Shown here one piece after another: positions 13,185-23,546 of a stretch of 64,000 bases of DNA. The notes beneath the pieces were generated by a model. It had not been told where the DNA came from. It worked only from the letters and a program-made list of their open reading frames with translations, and made no database searches. The DNA lies in NCBI RefSeq assembly GCF_000151665.1, contig NW_013171832.1, positions 124,001-188,000 of the forward strand, read 5' to 3'. Position 1 is the first letter of the stretch. The number at the start of each line of letters is the position of its first letter. The position numbers were made by a program, and so were the translations under genes. Source of the DNA: Blastocystis hominis (lineage: Eukaryota; Sar; Bigyra; Opalinata; Blastocystidae).

Positions 13185-15214
13185 TCATTTCTTGCAGGCC
13201 TTGCAGGACTTGGCGGACTTACAGGACTTGCATACCTTGTAAGGCATCACAGCGTTTTCCATTCCAATCGCTGCTAATGGCTCGAAAATATGGAAAATGT
13301 CCTCAATCTCGATGATTTTACGGAAATACGGACAGCCCATCAAGATCGACACGATGGAATTTGCTGCTCGGCTGTTTTCTCGCCCGCCAGCTTCTTGTAA
13401 AAGCGTGTTGCTGTACTGGCAGCATGAAGCAATCGCTTGCAGGAAAATCTTCAATTGGGACTTCAACGGAGATATGGACGGCTATTCGTCAAGAAATCGG
13501 GACATCCGCACATTCGAAATCGCCTCGTACACCATTTTGAGAACCCATGTATTGGTAAAGAAAGCTGTCTACGAGCATAACGCAGAGAGAGTGCGGAAAT
13601 ACCAGTACATGTTGATCGGAGCAGTACACAATCGCAATGAGTATATCCACGATGTTGATGTGAATATTGGTTACAGAAGGATACAACTGCATCAGCCACA
13701 TCAAGAACTCGATGCACTCCTACACCTCACCGAATTCCAAAAATCGGGACATTTTCTAATAGAAAAAGAAAGAGCCTTGCGTCGCCTTGATTCGACACAT
13801 AATAATATAAAAAATCACATAAACCTAACACCACTTTAGGAGCCATTCGTAACACCATCGTGTTCTCCCCGCTTTGTGGATTTCCAAATTTCTGGACTAT
13901 TTTCAAATGCGTCTATTTCGTATTTTTTTCTTATTTTCTTTTGTACCTCGACAATAAACCGAACCTCCTCGATCAGTTCCACCAGCCGTACTTCGCACAT
14001 CCCCGCGATTCGATTCACCGCGGTTTTATCCCGCAACGCGCCCAGCGCCGCGAGCTCCTCCGTGGAAACGGGGAAAGCGTGGAAGGACGCATTGTACCCT
14101 CCTCTCCCCGCGGGAGCTACATGCCAAAAGTGGAAACGTGGATACCCGTGAGAGCATCGCGGTAAAAGAAACGCGCGAGAAGAAGAAAGCAATTGGACGC
14201 GATTTCCGCGCTGCTGTTCGCGAGCTGCTGCGTGAAGGAAACGGCTGCGGATAAGTGGAAACGTGGAAACGGACGGTCGAAGGTGGGGGAGCGGAGAAAG
14301 GCGAGGAACTGAACGCGCGTTCGCTGCAGACTGGCGGCGAGGATGGAAAACAAACGCTGAAGACTGGCTTCCTGCGTAAGACTGCGGAGCAGATGCAGCG
14401 AGGAGCGGAGAGAAAGCGGCTCGGATTGGCTGGGAGTGAGGAAAAGGGGAAACGTGGAAACTGGAAGACGGTAGCACGCTGAATGATCGAGAGAAGGAGC
14501 TCCTTGGCGTTGAAGGAGGTGGCTTCTTCTTCGAGCTTGTTGAAGATTTTGGAGATGAACGAGGAGGAATCTCCCCACCAGCATGTGTTGTCTGAGCATT
14601 AGATCATCATGACTTGGGTCACTGTAAGATGGGATGTCGATTAAATAACGGAGAGAGTTGAGATAGCTAGGCAAGGAGATACGGCGCAACAGCACGTTGG
14701 TAACGACATCCACACGCATTCGAAGATAGGTGTACAAAACATCGGGAGTTGATGAGACGAACCGCTCCACCATTTGGCAGAAGCAGGCAGCTTTTCTACG
14801 ATTAGAGATACGACAAAACGTCACCGAGGACTCGTCATCCCCTCAGGGATCCGAAAAAAGGAATCCATAAGAAAATCATTAGAGCAGATGTCATCAATAA
14901 AACTGTCTGGTAGGCAACTAAAGATATCAGCACACATTTGTGGAAAATTCAGACGGAACCCACTGTGCTCCACGATATTCAACCGCACAATACTACGATT
15001 CACCACTGCAGAAACGCATTTACTCAAACATAGCACTGATCGTAAAGATGTCGTCAAATACGTTAATCACCTTTCTGTTCTCATACTGAACTTCGTCCAC
15101 AATGTTCGCCTTGCAGAATACGTCCAGCAAAATGGTTTTTCGATCAGACATCCCCTCAACATATTTTTCACTCGCTTCATGGCCGGCCATTCCGTGCTCT
15201 TCTTCATCACTCAT
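13185..15214 (-). CDS. SAPS-domain protein phosphatase regulatory subunit
   Basis: Resembles the SIT4-associated/PPP6R family of phosphatase regulatory subunits, all-helical scaffolds for PP6/Sit4. The match is to the helical repeat pattern: ILLDVFCKANIVDEVQYENRKVIN near the start (compare LLxExxxLQExKxxNxKLI), then MVERFVSSTPDVLYTYLRMR, SFISKIFNKLEEE and FLMWLMQLYPSVTNIHINIV. About ten short introns bring these pieces into one frame; examples are 14430-14461 (32 nt) and 14592-14622 (31 nt), with further ones of 29-31 nt near 13790, 14130, 14800 and 15010. One near 13500 is 49 nt. The C-terminus is a short lysine/cysteine-rich tail ending KACKK before TGA at 13185-13187. The start (ATG at 15214, MSDEEE) is the first plausible one; an upstream exon is not excluded. 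The gene is convergent with the RBM5-like gene. Confidence 0.72.
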
Positions 15215-15327
15215 ACTAGCGAGCCTCCGATTCAAATGGGTTTCTGAAACGTTTTTTATGGAAATCCCAATTAACCAATTTCAATTTCTCTTTCCTGGAA
15301 CCGTATCTGGATTGTTGATACAGGGAA

Positions 15328-15661
15328 ATGAAGTATACACACTGGAAGGAATTTAGGGTGAGCGCCATGCGACTTTTCATGCACAACCCGGAAGTGGTTC
15401 GTTTTGCCTTATTGGAGTTACCCCTAGTTTCGATATAACATCCAGTATGCAGACCACAAGAAAGGAGTGAGTATTAGCTGTACCGATAATGACATTGTGC
15501 GTTTTTTGTTTCCCTTATCATGGTAGCACATTGAATACTTTGCAAAGACCTCCGATGATCTTCCCAAGATCGAATTGCTCGTCGATTGGTTTCTCAACAA
15601 AATGGCGTCCAGCCTTCCTTTAGAAGAGCGTATTGTGTTTCTTGTTCCTCCTTCCCCCTAG
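15328..15661 (+). CDS. SRP9: Signal recognition particle 9 kDa-like protein
   Basis: Small cytosolic protein; with SRP14 it binds the Alu domain of SRP RNA and slows translation during targeting. Three exons give about 90 residues, the family's usual length: MKYTHWKEFRVSAMRLFMHN, then FRYNIQYADHKKG, then SISCTDNDI joined to HIEYFAKTSDDLPKIELLVD. The W-EEF...AxxLxxxxP opening, the K-Y-x-H-x-x-G strand and TDx..x.Y.T...D..KIE match SRP9. Introns 15397-15427 (31 nt) and 15499-15528 (30 nt) are both in phase 0. TAG at 15659-15661; the residues after about 80 are not conserved, so the true end could differ. It overlaps no neighbour and starts 113 bp from the divergent SAPS gene. Confidence 0.7.
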
Positions 15662-15779
15662 TTCAGCAATCGATCCAAGCGGAAATCGATGCAGAGAGTG
15701 GAAAAGCACAGTTCCCTGTTTTCTAACAAACACACGACAACAGCATAACAACACTACACGCAGACACTCTTCACCATCC

Positions 15780-18474
15780 TTATTCCACCTCCATCTTTCC
15801 TTCATCACTCTCCACCTCCATGCTCTTCTCCTTCTCTGCTTTCGGCGACTTCGGCGACTTCGGCGTCTCTCCTTCGGCCCCCGCCTCCTCCTTCTCTGCC
15901 TTCGGCGACTTGGGGGTCTTGGGCGTCTCCTCTCCCTCCTTGGGCGACTTGGGCGACTTGGGCGTCTCGGTCTTCTTGGGAGCAGGCTTGGGCTTGCTCA
16001 TCACCTTGTCAAAGAGCGCATTGACATTATTGAGTCGATCACGGAGGTCGGCGACGAGCAGCACGGGGTCTTCGGTCATGTTCTTCATGCTCTGCTTGTT
16101 CAGCATGTCGCTCAGCCAGCTTCGGCTCTCCGCCACGAGGTCGAACACCGGCTTCCGGTCCTCCGTCGTGATGTGCTCGTACTTCTCGTTCGGCGTGTTC
16201 AGCAGCCGCTCCACGGTCTCCAGCCGCTCGGAGAGCTTGGACACCGCGTCGGGGCGCTCCTGCGCTTCGCGGAAGCGCGTGGCGACCGGCTCGCCGATCT
16301 TCTGGAGCTTGCTGAGCCGCTCCTCGAAGACCTCGCGCTTGGCGTAGTAGCCCTCGTCGTCGTAGAGCCAGTTCTCGGTGGAGTCGAGGTCGTTGAGGAA
16401 GACCTCGCGGTCGGACTCGAGGATGTACGCCTGGTACGAGCTTGTCACCTTGTCGCGCATGTTGTAGATGTAGCTCTCCAGATCGTTCTTCGCGCGGTTC
16501 CGCGCCTGGATCTCCGCGTCCTTCTGCTGCATCTTCTTCTCCTCCTCCTCCGTGGCCTGCAGCTGGCTCGGCAGCAGCCCGGTGAACTCGTTCGTCACGG
16601 GCAACGCCTCGTATTTGAACGTCGGCTTCGGCGGCTCTTTCTTCTCTTCCGGCTTCGCAGACGCGCTGCCCGCCGCCTCCTTCTCTTCCTCCATCTTCTT
16701 CTCGCTCTCCGCCGACTCCTTTCCGGCCTTCTCTTCCTCCTTCGCGCCTTCCTTCTCTTCCTCCTTCGCCGTTTCCTTCGGAGACTCTTTAGGCGTTTCC
16801 TTAGGCGTTTCCTTGGGCGTTTCCTTGGGCGTTTCAGGAGCGGGCGGCTCGGGGATCTTGGACTGCGCATTATAAAGATAGCAGAGTCCGTGAGCGTCGT
16901 AGCAGAAGGTGCAGACGATGGCGGGGTCGGTCTCCTGCTCCTTCACCTTCTGCGACATGTCGATGGCGATCTTGGCGATCTGCGGGCGCGTTCCGGGCAT
17001 CAGCAGCTGCAACGAATCCTCCGAGTAGACGAGCTGGAGCTGGATGGGACTGCGCGTGTGGAAGGTGACGCGCCGATAGGCGGGGAACTCGTCGCCCTTC
17101 TTGTAGAGATCGGTTTGGCTCTCCTTGCCGTTCACTCGCGAGACCAGACGGACCGCGTAGGGGATGCGATCCACGATGTCGTAGGGCTTCACGCGCATGC
17201 GCGGCGAGAGAATGGCGCACTGCAGCGCGCAGCCTCGCGCCACGGTCTCGTCCATGTTCAGCGTGGTGGACAATCCCATGCTCGGCTGCGTCGTGTCGAA
17301 GCCCAGCGTCTCCGCCAGCGCGCGCTTCATCTGCGGCACGCGCATTCCGCCTCCCACGATCTCGCACGCCGTCAGCTCCTTCGCCGTCAGCCCCGCCTCC
17401 TCCAGCGCGCGCCGCGCGACGCTCTGCAGCCGCTCCGGGAGCTTCTGCGCCGCGCAGAGGTCCTGGAAGTCCTTCAACGCGAGCTCGGTCTGGAAGTCGC
17501 GGTCCTCGTAGAGACACTCCACGTAGATCGGCGCCTTCGTCACGCCCGCAGGCGACAGCGTCTTCTTGGTCTTCTCGGCGGCGGCGAGGAGCTTGGCCAT
17601 GGCGCGCGTGTTCTGACGCGGGTCGGAGTGGTACTTGGCGATGAAGCCCTCGGCGATGAAGTTCGCGATCACCTCGTCGCACGCGCGCGAGCCCAAATGC
17701 CGGTCGTACGCGCAGGACAGGATCTTGACCTTGCTGCTGGTGAAGGCGGCGACGGTGGCGTGCGTGGCGGTGTAGCCCATGTCGACAAACAGAATGTACA
17801 CGGGCTTGTCCGAGAATTCGCCCTTCAGATTGCGGAATATGCCGTAGTCCAGAGCCGTCGCAACGTTCTCGTTCAGCAGGCGCAGGCAGCGCACGCCGGC
17901 GATCTGCGACGCGTGGTACATCGCGCGGCGCTGCGAGTCGTTCCAGAAGGGAGGAACCGAGATGACCACATCCGAGTTACCGCTGTGCTTCGAGGACTTC
18001 TGCGCCAGCGAGCAGCAGTGACGGAGCAGAATCGCTGTGATGTGCTCGGGAGTTAAAACCCGCGTCTCGCCGCCATAGTTCACAGAAATGCCGATGTGGT
18101 CGTTCTCCAGGGGAACCAGCTTGAACGGAAGCTTCTTCATCTCTTCCTGCACCTCCGGATCGCTGTAGTTTCGGCCGAGCAGACTCTTCATCATGGAAGG
18201 AGTGTTCTTGGCATTGGAACGTACCTAGTTGTCAGGAACATCCAACAAAGGCCTACGTAGGGCTCGGCGTGCTCTCCGATGAAACGCTCCTCATCTTGAA
18301 AAGACACAATAGATCTATAGATAATACATTCAGGGCAAAGACTCACGGTGTACGTCTCTTTGAATTGTCATTTAAGATGATATCGATACCTCCACGACCA
18401 AGTCCAGCTCCCATTCCGCCAGCTTGTCCAATAACGCAGGCATCGCTACCAAAATCAATTCCTAAAACAGACAT
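15780..18474 (-). CDS. Hsp110-class Hsp70 chaperone
   Basis: Cytosolic Hsp110, nucleotide-exchange factor and holdase for Hsp70. It opens MSVLGIDFGSDACVIG, followed by SIVSFQDEERFIGE and SNAKNTPSMMKSLLGR, where Hsp110 has its NAKNT motif and canonical Hsp70 does not. Nucleotide-binding domain to about residue 385, including CEIVGGGMRVPQMK; then the substrate-binding part with a charged insert of repeated TPKE and EEK near 16650-16840; then the extended lid. The tail is an (SPKSPK) repeat and ends MEVE; there is no EEVD. Introns 18225-18256 and 18315-18346, both 32 nt, all at the 5' end; the remaining 2.4 kb is one GC-rich exon. TAA at 15780-15782. A minus-strand TGTTTGTT lies at 15725-15732. 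A very long open frame on the other strand is a composition artefact. Confidence 0.93.
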
Positions 18475-18676
18475 TTTGAATTCGTTTCAAAGCAAAAGAT
18501 ATATATGTGCAGTACAGAGTTCATGGAGAAAACAGAAAGAACATTCTCGAACTCTTTCTTTCCTCTCTTGGGTCCTAGATCGCATGTTCGCGCAGAGCAC
18601 CCTTCTCTGGACCAGCTGGTCTATTTGAAAGGAGTATAGGAACAAACAAGAAAACATTAGCTAAGGAAACGAAAAA

Positions 18677-19370
18677 CTAGCTGGAAGCCGACACTAGAAA
18701 TCCCAAGAAATACTCCACCAAACTCCCATCCATTTTAGAAACATCCATGTCACAAGTACTGCCCTCACCCTAATATTTAAACCCTGTGCATTGGGATATA
18801 CGTAGACAATGCAATCCGGAGCAATTAGAGACACAGCATTCAGAACAATGCCAAGGACTTTGGGATCTGCGTGCTGCATCGCGTAAATGAACTGCTTCGT
18901 TTGCTCTTCTGACTTCCTATGACTTAATGCTCTGAAACAACTGCACTTTGGAACGATCTTATACGCAAAGTCTATTCATTCAGTCAAAAACGTGTAGTAC
19001 ATACCATATAACTTCTTTTCCTTCACTATCTTTTCAAATTCGTCAATAAACTGCTGAGCAATATCGCACAGCGCAGGCGAGTCCTACATTGAGTTGTAGA
19101 CAATAAATAAATACAGTATTGAATGTCAAACAGTTACGATAAATCAACCGCATGTCAAATATATACTCCGCTGGAGTGCAGTATTCTCTGTTATTTAGTT
19201 TTTTCTAATTTACAACAACGAGTTGCCCCTACATCAATGGTCGTCAGATCCATTGGCCGTTTGACGATTTTTCTATATTCATAGAGTCCCAACTCTTCCC
19301 ATCTCACCGGATCACGGAACATTTCTACGAGAAACAAACCTTGCAGACATGGTACCATATTTTGGGTCAT
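18677..19370 (-). CDS. Bromodomain plus ET-like domain protein (BET-type)
   Basis: Predicted acetyl-lysine reader with one bromodomain followed by a short extra-terminal (NET) domain. The bromodomain runs from about residue 8: CLQGLFLVEMFRDPV, ELGLYEYRKIVKRPMDLTTI, then KKLNNREYCTPAEYIFDMRL and IYRNCLTFNTDSP. The acetyl-lysine-binding Asn is the N of RNCLTFN or the later N. The ET-like part is SEEQTKQFIYAMQ through DVSKMDGSLVEYFLGFLVS. Four introns: 19205-19232 (28), 19084-19114 (31), 18972-19004 (33), 18770-18801 (32). Start ATG at 19370 (MTQNMVPC) reads into the bromodomain without further splicing. The order bromodomain then NET is that of BET proteins, but there is one bromodomain instead of two, as in some plant and protist members. 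TAG at 18677-18679. Confidence 0.85.
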
Positions 19371-19541
19371 TCAGGAAGCGCTTATGCACAGATCGGCATA
19401 TCGCAAACTTTTCTTCCATTGGGTCGAGGAATATGGAGAACGGGGCAGATAAGTGAAAATTGGAATTCCATTTGTTCCACCCATCCCAAATGCCATTGAC
19501 TCTAAAATCACCGTTATTCCTCTTGCTTAATTGTATTCAAT

Positions 19542-20986
19542 ATGCCACCAAGGAAGAGAGAGTTGACTAAAAACGAAATGAAGAAGGCGGAGAAGTTTGT
19601 GGAGGACAAGACCTTCGGACTCAAGAACAAGAATAAAAGTGCTTTGTTTCTCTTCACTCGGTGATCGTCTAGGTAAAAAGGTGCAGGAATACGTCCAGCA
19701 AGTCAAGAAGGTGTACACTGGAAAAGTAAGAGTTTGGGCAATGGACTCAAAAGTAGGATGCAAAGTCTGAGGAGCTGAAAAGAAGAGAAGTGATTACAAG
19801 GGGGTTGTCTGAATACTAGGCAAAGAAGATGCGCGACGCCAAGAAGGAGCAAGAAAAGGAGCTCAGCGATTTGTTCAAAGCTGTTATCACGGTTCCGAAG
19901 CTGGCGTTCGGAGAAGACCCCAAGTCGGTGATCTGCCCCTTCTTCAAGGCGGGTCGTTGCGACAAGGGTGATCGTTGCAAGTACAGCCACGACCTGTCTC
20001 TGAACACGCGTAAATCGGCCAAGAAGGACATCCACACGGATACCCGCGATGAGAAGAAGCAAGAGACCAACGCCGACTGGGACCGCGACAAACTGGAAGA
20101 AGTGCTTCGCCAGAAGGAAGGCAAGCGTCCGCAGACGACGACCAAGATCGTGTGTCGCTACTTCCTGGACGCGATCGAGAAGGAATGCTACGGCTGGTTC
20201 TGGCAATGCCCGAACGGTCCGGAGTGAGTTCGCTCGCTCGTTCTGACGGATAGCTGCAAGTACCGCCACGCTCTGCCCGAGGGCTACGTCTACAAAAGCC
20301 GTGCGGAGCGCGAGGCGGAGGCTGCGCTTCGCGAGAAGGACCGCGCGCAGGACAAGAACATGATGCGTCTGGAGAACATCGAGATGCTGGTAGCGTCGCG
20401 AGCGCTCGCTCACTCCTAGCGAAAGCAGCTGCCGCACACGAACCTCACGCCGGTGACGCCCGAGACCTTCGCGAAGTGGAAGCAGGAGCGCATGGAGCGC
20501 AAGCGAGTGAGCGAAGCAGAGAAAAGCGCTGATGCATAGAAGGAGGCCGAGGAGGCGGAGAAGGCGCAGGAGAAGAAGAAGGTGTCGGCGAAGGAGGCGC
20601 GTCTGCTGAGCGGCCGCGCGCTGTTCGTGTACAATCCGGCGCTGTTCGTGGACGACGAGGCCGCGGCGGACACGGCGGAGTACGAGGTCGTGGAGCCCGA
20701 GGAGGAGGAGCAGAACCGCGCCGAGGGACGCACGGAGGAGATGGGCATCGCGGAGGCGGCGGAGAAGGCGGCGGAGGCGGCGAAGGAGCGCGGCGAAGAG
20801 GAGGACGGCGAGGTGAAGATCCAGCTGACCGTGTTCAACGAGGAAGATTTGGACGGACTGGACGATCTCGACGATCTCGACGGACTCGACGAGGGAGAGG
20901 AGGCGAAGGAGCCCGCGGAGGAGGCCAAGGAACAAACCGGGGAAACGGAGAAACCCGAGGGAGAGGGAGAAAAACCGCCTTCGTAG
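19542..20986 (+). CDS. ZC3H15/Tma46-like CCCH zinc-finger protein
   Basis: Cytosolic ribosome-associated protein of the ZC3H15 (DFRP1)/Tma46 family, partner of the DRG1/Rbg1 GTPase. It opens MPPRKRELTKNEMKKAEKF; the first CCCH finger is CPFFKAGRCDKGDRCKYSH near residue 110; the second (CRYFLD...CPNGPDCKYRH) is interrupted by intron 20224-20253; then the DRG-binding region (HTNLTPVTPETFAKWK) and an acidic tail. Six introns: 19639-19672, 19726-19756, 19790-19819, 20224-20253, 20390-20419, 20507-20539 (30-34 nt). TAG at 20984-20986, with TGTTTGTT at 21011-21018. Domain order and length are those of the family. Confidence 0.93.
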
Positions 20987-21010
20987 AGAGGAGGGATAGG
21001 CATCGTTGAA

Positions 21011-21018
21011 TGTTTGTT
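21011..21018 (+). terminator. TGTTTGTT 3'-end motif after the ZC3H15-like gene
   Basis: Exact TGTTTGTT 25 nt after the stop. Here the stop is templated well before the predicted cleavage site. Confidence 0.7.
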
Positions 21019-21135
21019 GGAATCACTAGAGGGGTGCATAAAGGACAATGGGAGAAGGAAAGGCTGAACTTGGAAGGGGATGGGTGGTGCCTGGATATAA
21101 TACTCGTTGATTGTCCAACTCAAAGTGTGATAGAG

Positions 21136-21403
21136 TCAATTCACACATACACAAACATAGTATTTTTTGCTTCCATTCACTTGATTCGATAGTGTTTTCT
21201 TGGTGAAGAAGGTAGGTCGCAAATCGTTTGAGCAAAGTGTTTTATCCGCGATGATTAAATTGTGGGTACAGAGGTGAGCGCTTCCTACAGCAGCTCCTAA
21301 TGACTTGTACACTTGATCTCTGAGCGGAACTACTGTGCCATTTTGAACCACTTCTGAAGTGGAAATCTCACAATTAGAATATGTTCTCACGTTTTCTTTG
21401 CAT
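21136..21403 (-). CDS. Small unknown protein, stop probably made by polyadenylation
   Basis: Two exons, MQRK then QVVQNGTVVPLRDQVYKSL..., joined by a 37-nt intron (21354-21390), about 70-80 residues. I do not recognise the family. The frame formally runs to TGA at 21136, but a minus-strand TGTTTGTG (21150-21157) lies before that. Cleavage 4 nt upstream of it would leave ...GSKK followed by T, completed to TAA. Its ATG is 22 bp from that of the divergent prefoldin gene. An additional intron after KSLGAAV is possible. Confidence 0.5.
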
Positions 21404-21425
21404 CGGGATTCCAGAATAAAAAGAA
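21404..21425. promoter_or_regulatory. 22-bp divergent start-codon interval
   Basis: The start codons of the unknown gene (21403, minus) and the prefoldin gene (21426, plus) are 22 bp apart, leaving almost no room for separate 5' UTRs or promoters. If the starts are right, regulatory sequence must overlap coding sequence. Confidence 0.4.
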
Positions 21426-21804
21426 ATGGACAATGCATATGTAGACATCCAGATGAGCATGCACCGAATGCAAGAACTCGATGAACTCGTTTGTTTTTCT
21501 ACCAGTGTTTTTTCCATAGTTTCGAGTGCTAAACGAACAAAAGGAAAGTAACCTAGTCGCTATCAGGAGGCTACATGCACAGCATGAGTCAAACGTTTAT
21601 CTCTGCGGAGGTGCGTTTTTCCAGAGAGTAGGGAAGGAAACTGCACTCAAGGAGATCGAGGAACGTAGAGGGAATGTGAATTTCGCTTAGGGCGTAGACA
21701 ATCAACGAATTGATAAAAATATCGCCGAAAACCGGGCTGAGTATGAAATTCAGGTGAAAAAGCTGCATCAGATGGGAATTTACGGATTTTGCTCTGTTTG
21801 TTAG
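21426..21804 (+). CDS. Prefoldin subunit (probably PFDN1-like)
   Basis: Predicted small coiled-coil subunit of the prefoldin co-chaperone, which delivers actin and tubulin to CCT. Three exons: helix MDNAYVDIQMSMHRMQELDEL, then FRVLNEQKESNLVAIRRLHA with the hairpin-like VYLCGGAFFQRVGKETALKEI, then NQRIDKNIAENRAEYEIQVK. The two long helices around a short strand segment and the VY.xVGxxFF pattern fit prefoldin beta subunits, best PFDN1. Introns 21489-21519 (31) and 21664-21696 (33). The genomic TAG (21802-21804) lies inside the TGTTTGTT motif; poly(A) addition after 21790, 4 nt before the motif, would create TAA and end the protein at ...IYGF. Convergent with PRORP. Confidence 0.65.
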
Positions 21805-21812
21805 AACAAACA
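21795..21812. terminator. Paired 3'-end motifs of two convergent genes (inverted repeat)
   Basis: TGTTTGTT (21795-21802) for the plus-strand prefoldin and its complement AACAAACA (21805-21812) for the minus-strand PRORP gene, separated by AG. Each arm serves one convergent gene, so the two 3' ends interlock. Confidence 0.75.
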
Positions 21813-21814
21813 CC

Positions 21815-23492
21815 TCACATGATGGAGCAGCAGCTGTGCTTGTTCTCCGTCAATCGGCTGTCCAGGAGGCAGAAATAGTGCTTCACTTGCTTGACATTCT
21901 CCTCGATCTTTCCAAAAGGAATATGGAAGCCCGCCAGATTCTCCTGAATGGACTGCGTGAACTTCTTCGGGAACGTCAGCACGAATTTCTTCTTCTCGAT
22001 GTCCGTCCAGATGTCATAATAGATCTGGCTGTACTCTCTCCACGCCTGGAAGCGCAGATCGTTGTGAATCTGGAAGAAATGATCGCGCATCTTGTCGTTC
22101 GATAGGATCTACGCGTCGGTCCGCCTTCCTTTCCTCACCATCGCGTCATTTCGCGAAGACAGCGCGGCGTACATCCAGTACCAGTCGTCGTTGTTCCCCT
22201 TCACCACCTTGTACGCGAGCTTCTGCTCCAGCCAGCGCTAGAGGGAATCAAATCAAGAGAAAGCGGCGCGTACCTCGGGGAGATCGGTGGTGGGCTGGTC
22301 GAAATGATGCTCGTGCAGCACGATCAGCACTTTGTAGCCTTGCTGCTGGAGATACGAGGCGATCATGTCGATCTGCTGGTAGTTAAACGTGCCTCCCTCG
22401 AAGTTCTGCTTGTAGTGCGCGATGTTCGCTCCGTCGATGAAGATGTCGAACGGTCCGTTCGCCTCCAGAAATGCTTTGAAGCGCCGGAAGTTCTCCATCC
22501 GCTCTCCGTCTCCCTCTTTCGAGCCTACGTTTCATTCGATCAAAACCCGAACGCTGCTGAATCACCTGCTCGATCTCGCTAGCCAGCTCCAGCTTCTCAG
22601 CGGTGGGGAGGATGATGCGCTGCATCTGCTTTCCGCAGTGCGTGCATTCGCCGGAATCGACGATGTCGCAAGGCTGCATGTGCCAATGAGGAAACCTGCG
22701 ATTCAATCGGCTCATTTAGAAAGCGACATCTGAGTGAACTCGTTCAAAACACTGAGCGTTTCTTCCTTCTCAGCGATGGGGCAGGCGGCGCACATCTCGT
22801 GGAGACAGTGGATGAATTGATTTTCGTTGCGAGCAGCGAGACAATTCTGGAAACGATAGTAGAACACGTCTTCCGTGATCGCTACTCCGTTCTCTGTCAT
22901 ATGCGCCAGAAGACGCTCCATCGCTGGAAGATCTCCTCGCTTGGCGATCGACTGGAGAAGAGGAACGTAGCTACGATGTCTACGGAATTGATGAACGGCA
23001 ATTGGTACTTGAGCTTAAGACCGCGCTGGAGCATCAAGTTGATGATGCCCATGGCATCTGATTCCTTTTCGATGAGCGTGTAGAAGCGAATGATAGCTAG
23101 TAAGTCAATCCACACGCTCAAGCGAACAAGTATAGGCGTTTTCGGGTAGGATAATGTTGTGCTCATCCACATATTTCAACCACTTGAGCAGATAAGTCTC
23201 ATCTTCCTTGTTTTCCAGAGAATGGAAGAGAAATGCAAAAAGATCCGGTTTTACATTATCGATCATTTCGATATACCGTTTATAGAGTGTGTAAACTAGC
23301 CTCGTATCCTTCTTCTTCATAGCTTCGACAATCTGAGAATACAGCTTCTTTATCGGAGCTTCCTTCTGTAACTAATTGTAAACCGAAGACCAATTCCATT
23401 CACACCTTCTGCTTCTTTGTCATTGAAGACATCATAGCTGGACTTCCAGAGACTTCTGAATGCTCTCTCTTGTTTTCGTGCTTGGTCTCCAT
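21815..23492 (-). CDS. PRORP: Protein-only RNase P (PRORP)
   Basis: Endonuclease that removes 5' leaders from tRNA precursors without an RNA subunit. N-terminal PPR-like helices (KKLYSQIVEAMKKKDTRLVY, SIIRFYTLIEKESDAMGIIN, INSSIAKRGDLPAMERLLAH); a structural zinc site (CTHCGKQM, with later residues expected near the C-terminus); and a C-terminal NYN metallonuclease domain with FDIFIDGANIAHY, NNDDWYWMYAAL and ILSNDKMRDHFF, which hold the catalytic aspartates. Seven introns including 22109-22138, 22238-22273, 22525-22552, 22696-22727, 22952-22983, 23097-23127 (28-36 nt) and one of 34 nt near 23370. Start ATG 23492; an in-frame-looking alternative lies upstream. TGA at 21815-21817; the predicted poly(A) site after 21817 would also yield TAA. 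No targeting signal is evident. Nuclear or mitochondrial location cannot be told. Confidence 0.9.
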
Positions 23493-23546
23493 CGATTTTG
23501 TAATAAAGTGAGTGAGATATCAGCAATCACAAATATCAATACTTGA
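23493..23546. promoter_or_regulatory. 54-bp divergent interval, PRORP / LSm5
   Basis: Start codons of PRORP (23492, minus) and LSm5 (23547, plus) are 54 bp apart. AT-rich, with no recognisable element; a shared promoter is inferred from position only. Confidence 0.4.

Noticed and set aside
15633-18056. 807-codon open frame on the plus strand opposite Hsp110
   Set aside because: It is the mirror of a GC-rich exon with strong codon bias; the product is Arg/Leu/His-rich and matches nothing, whereas the minus strand encodes a clear Hsp110.
19340-19355. A 16-nt GT-AG segment that would join two frames in the bromodomain gene
   Set aside because: An ATG at 19370 already opens the bromodomain frame, so no ultra-short intron is needed. 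Similar 14-17-nt candidates at about 33750 (BEACH) and 45560 (SR140) also have open alternatives and were not accepted as introns.
21616-21630. 14-26-nt introns in the prefoldin gene
   Set aside because: Reading the second exon in the frame set by the 31-nt first intron leaves it open throughout, and only one further 33-nt intron is needed.
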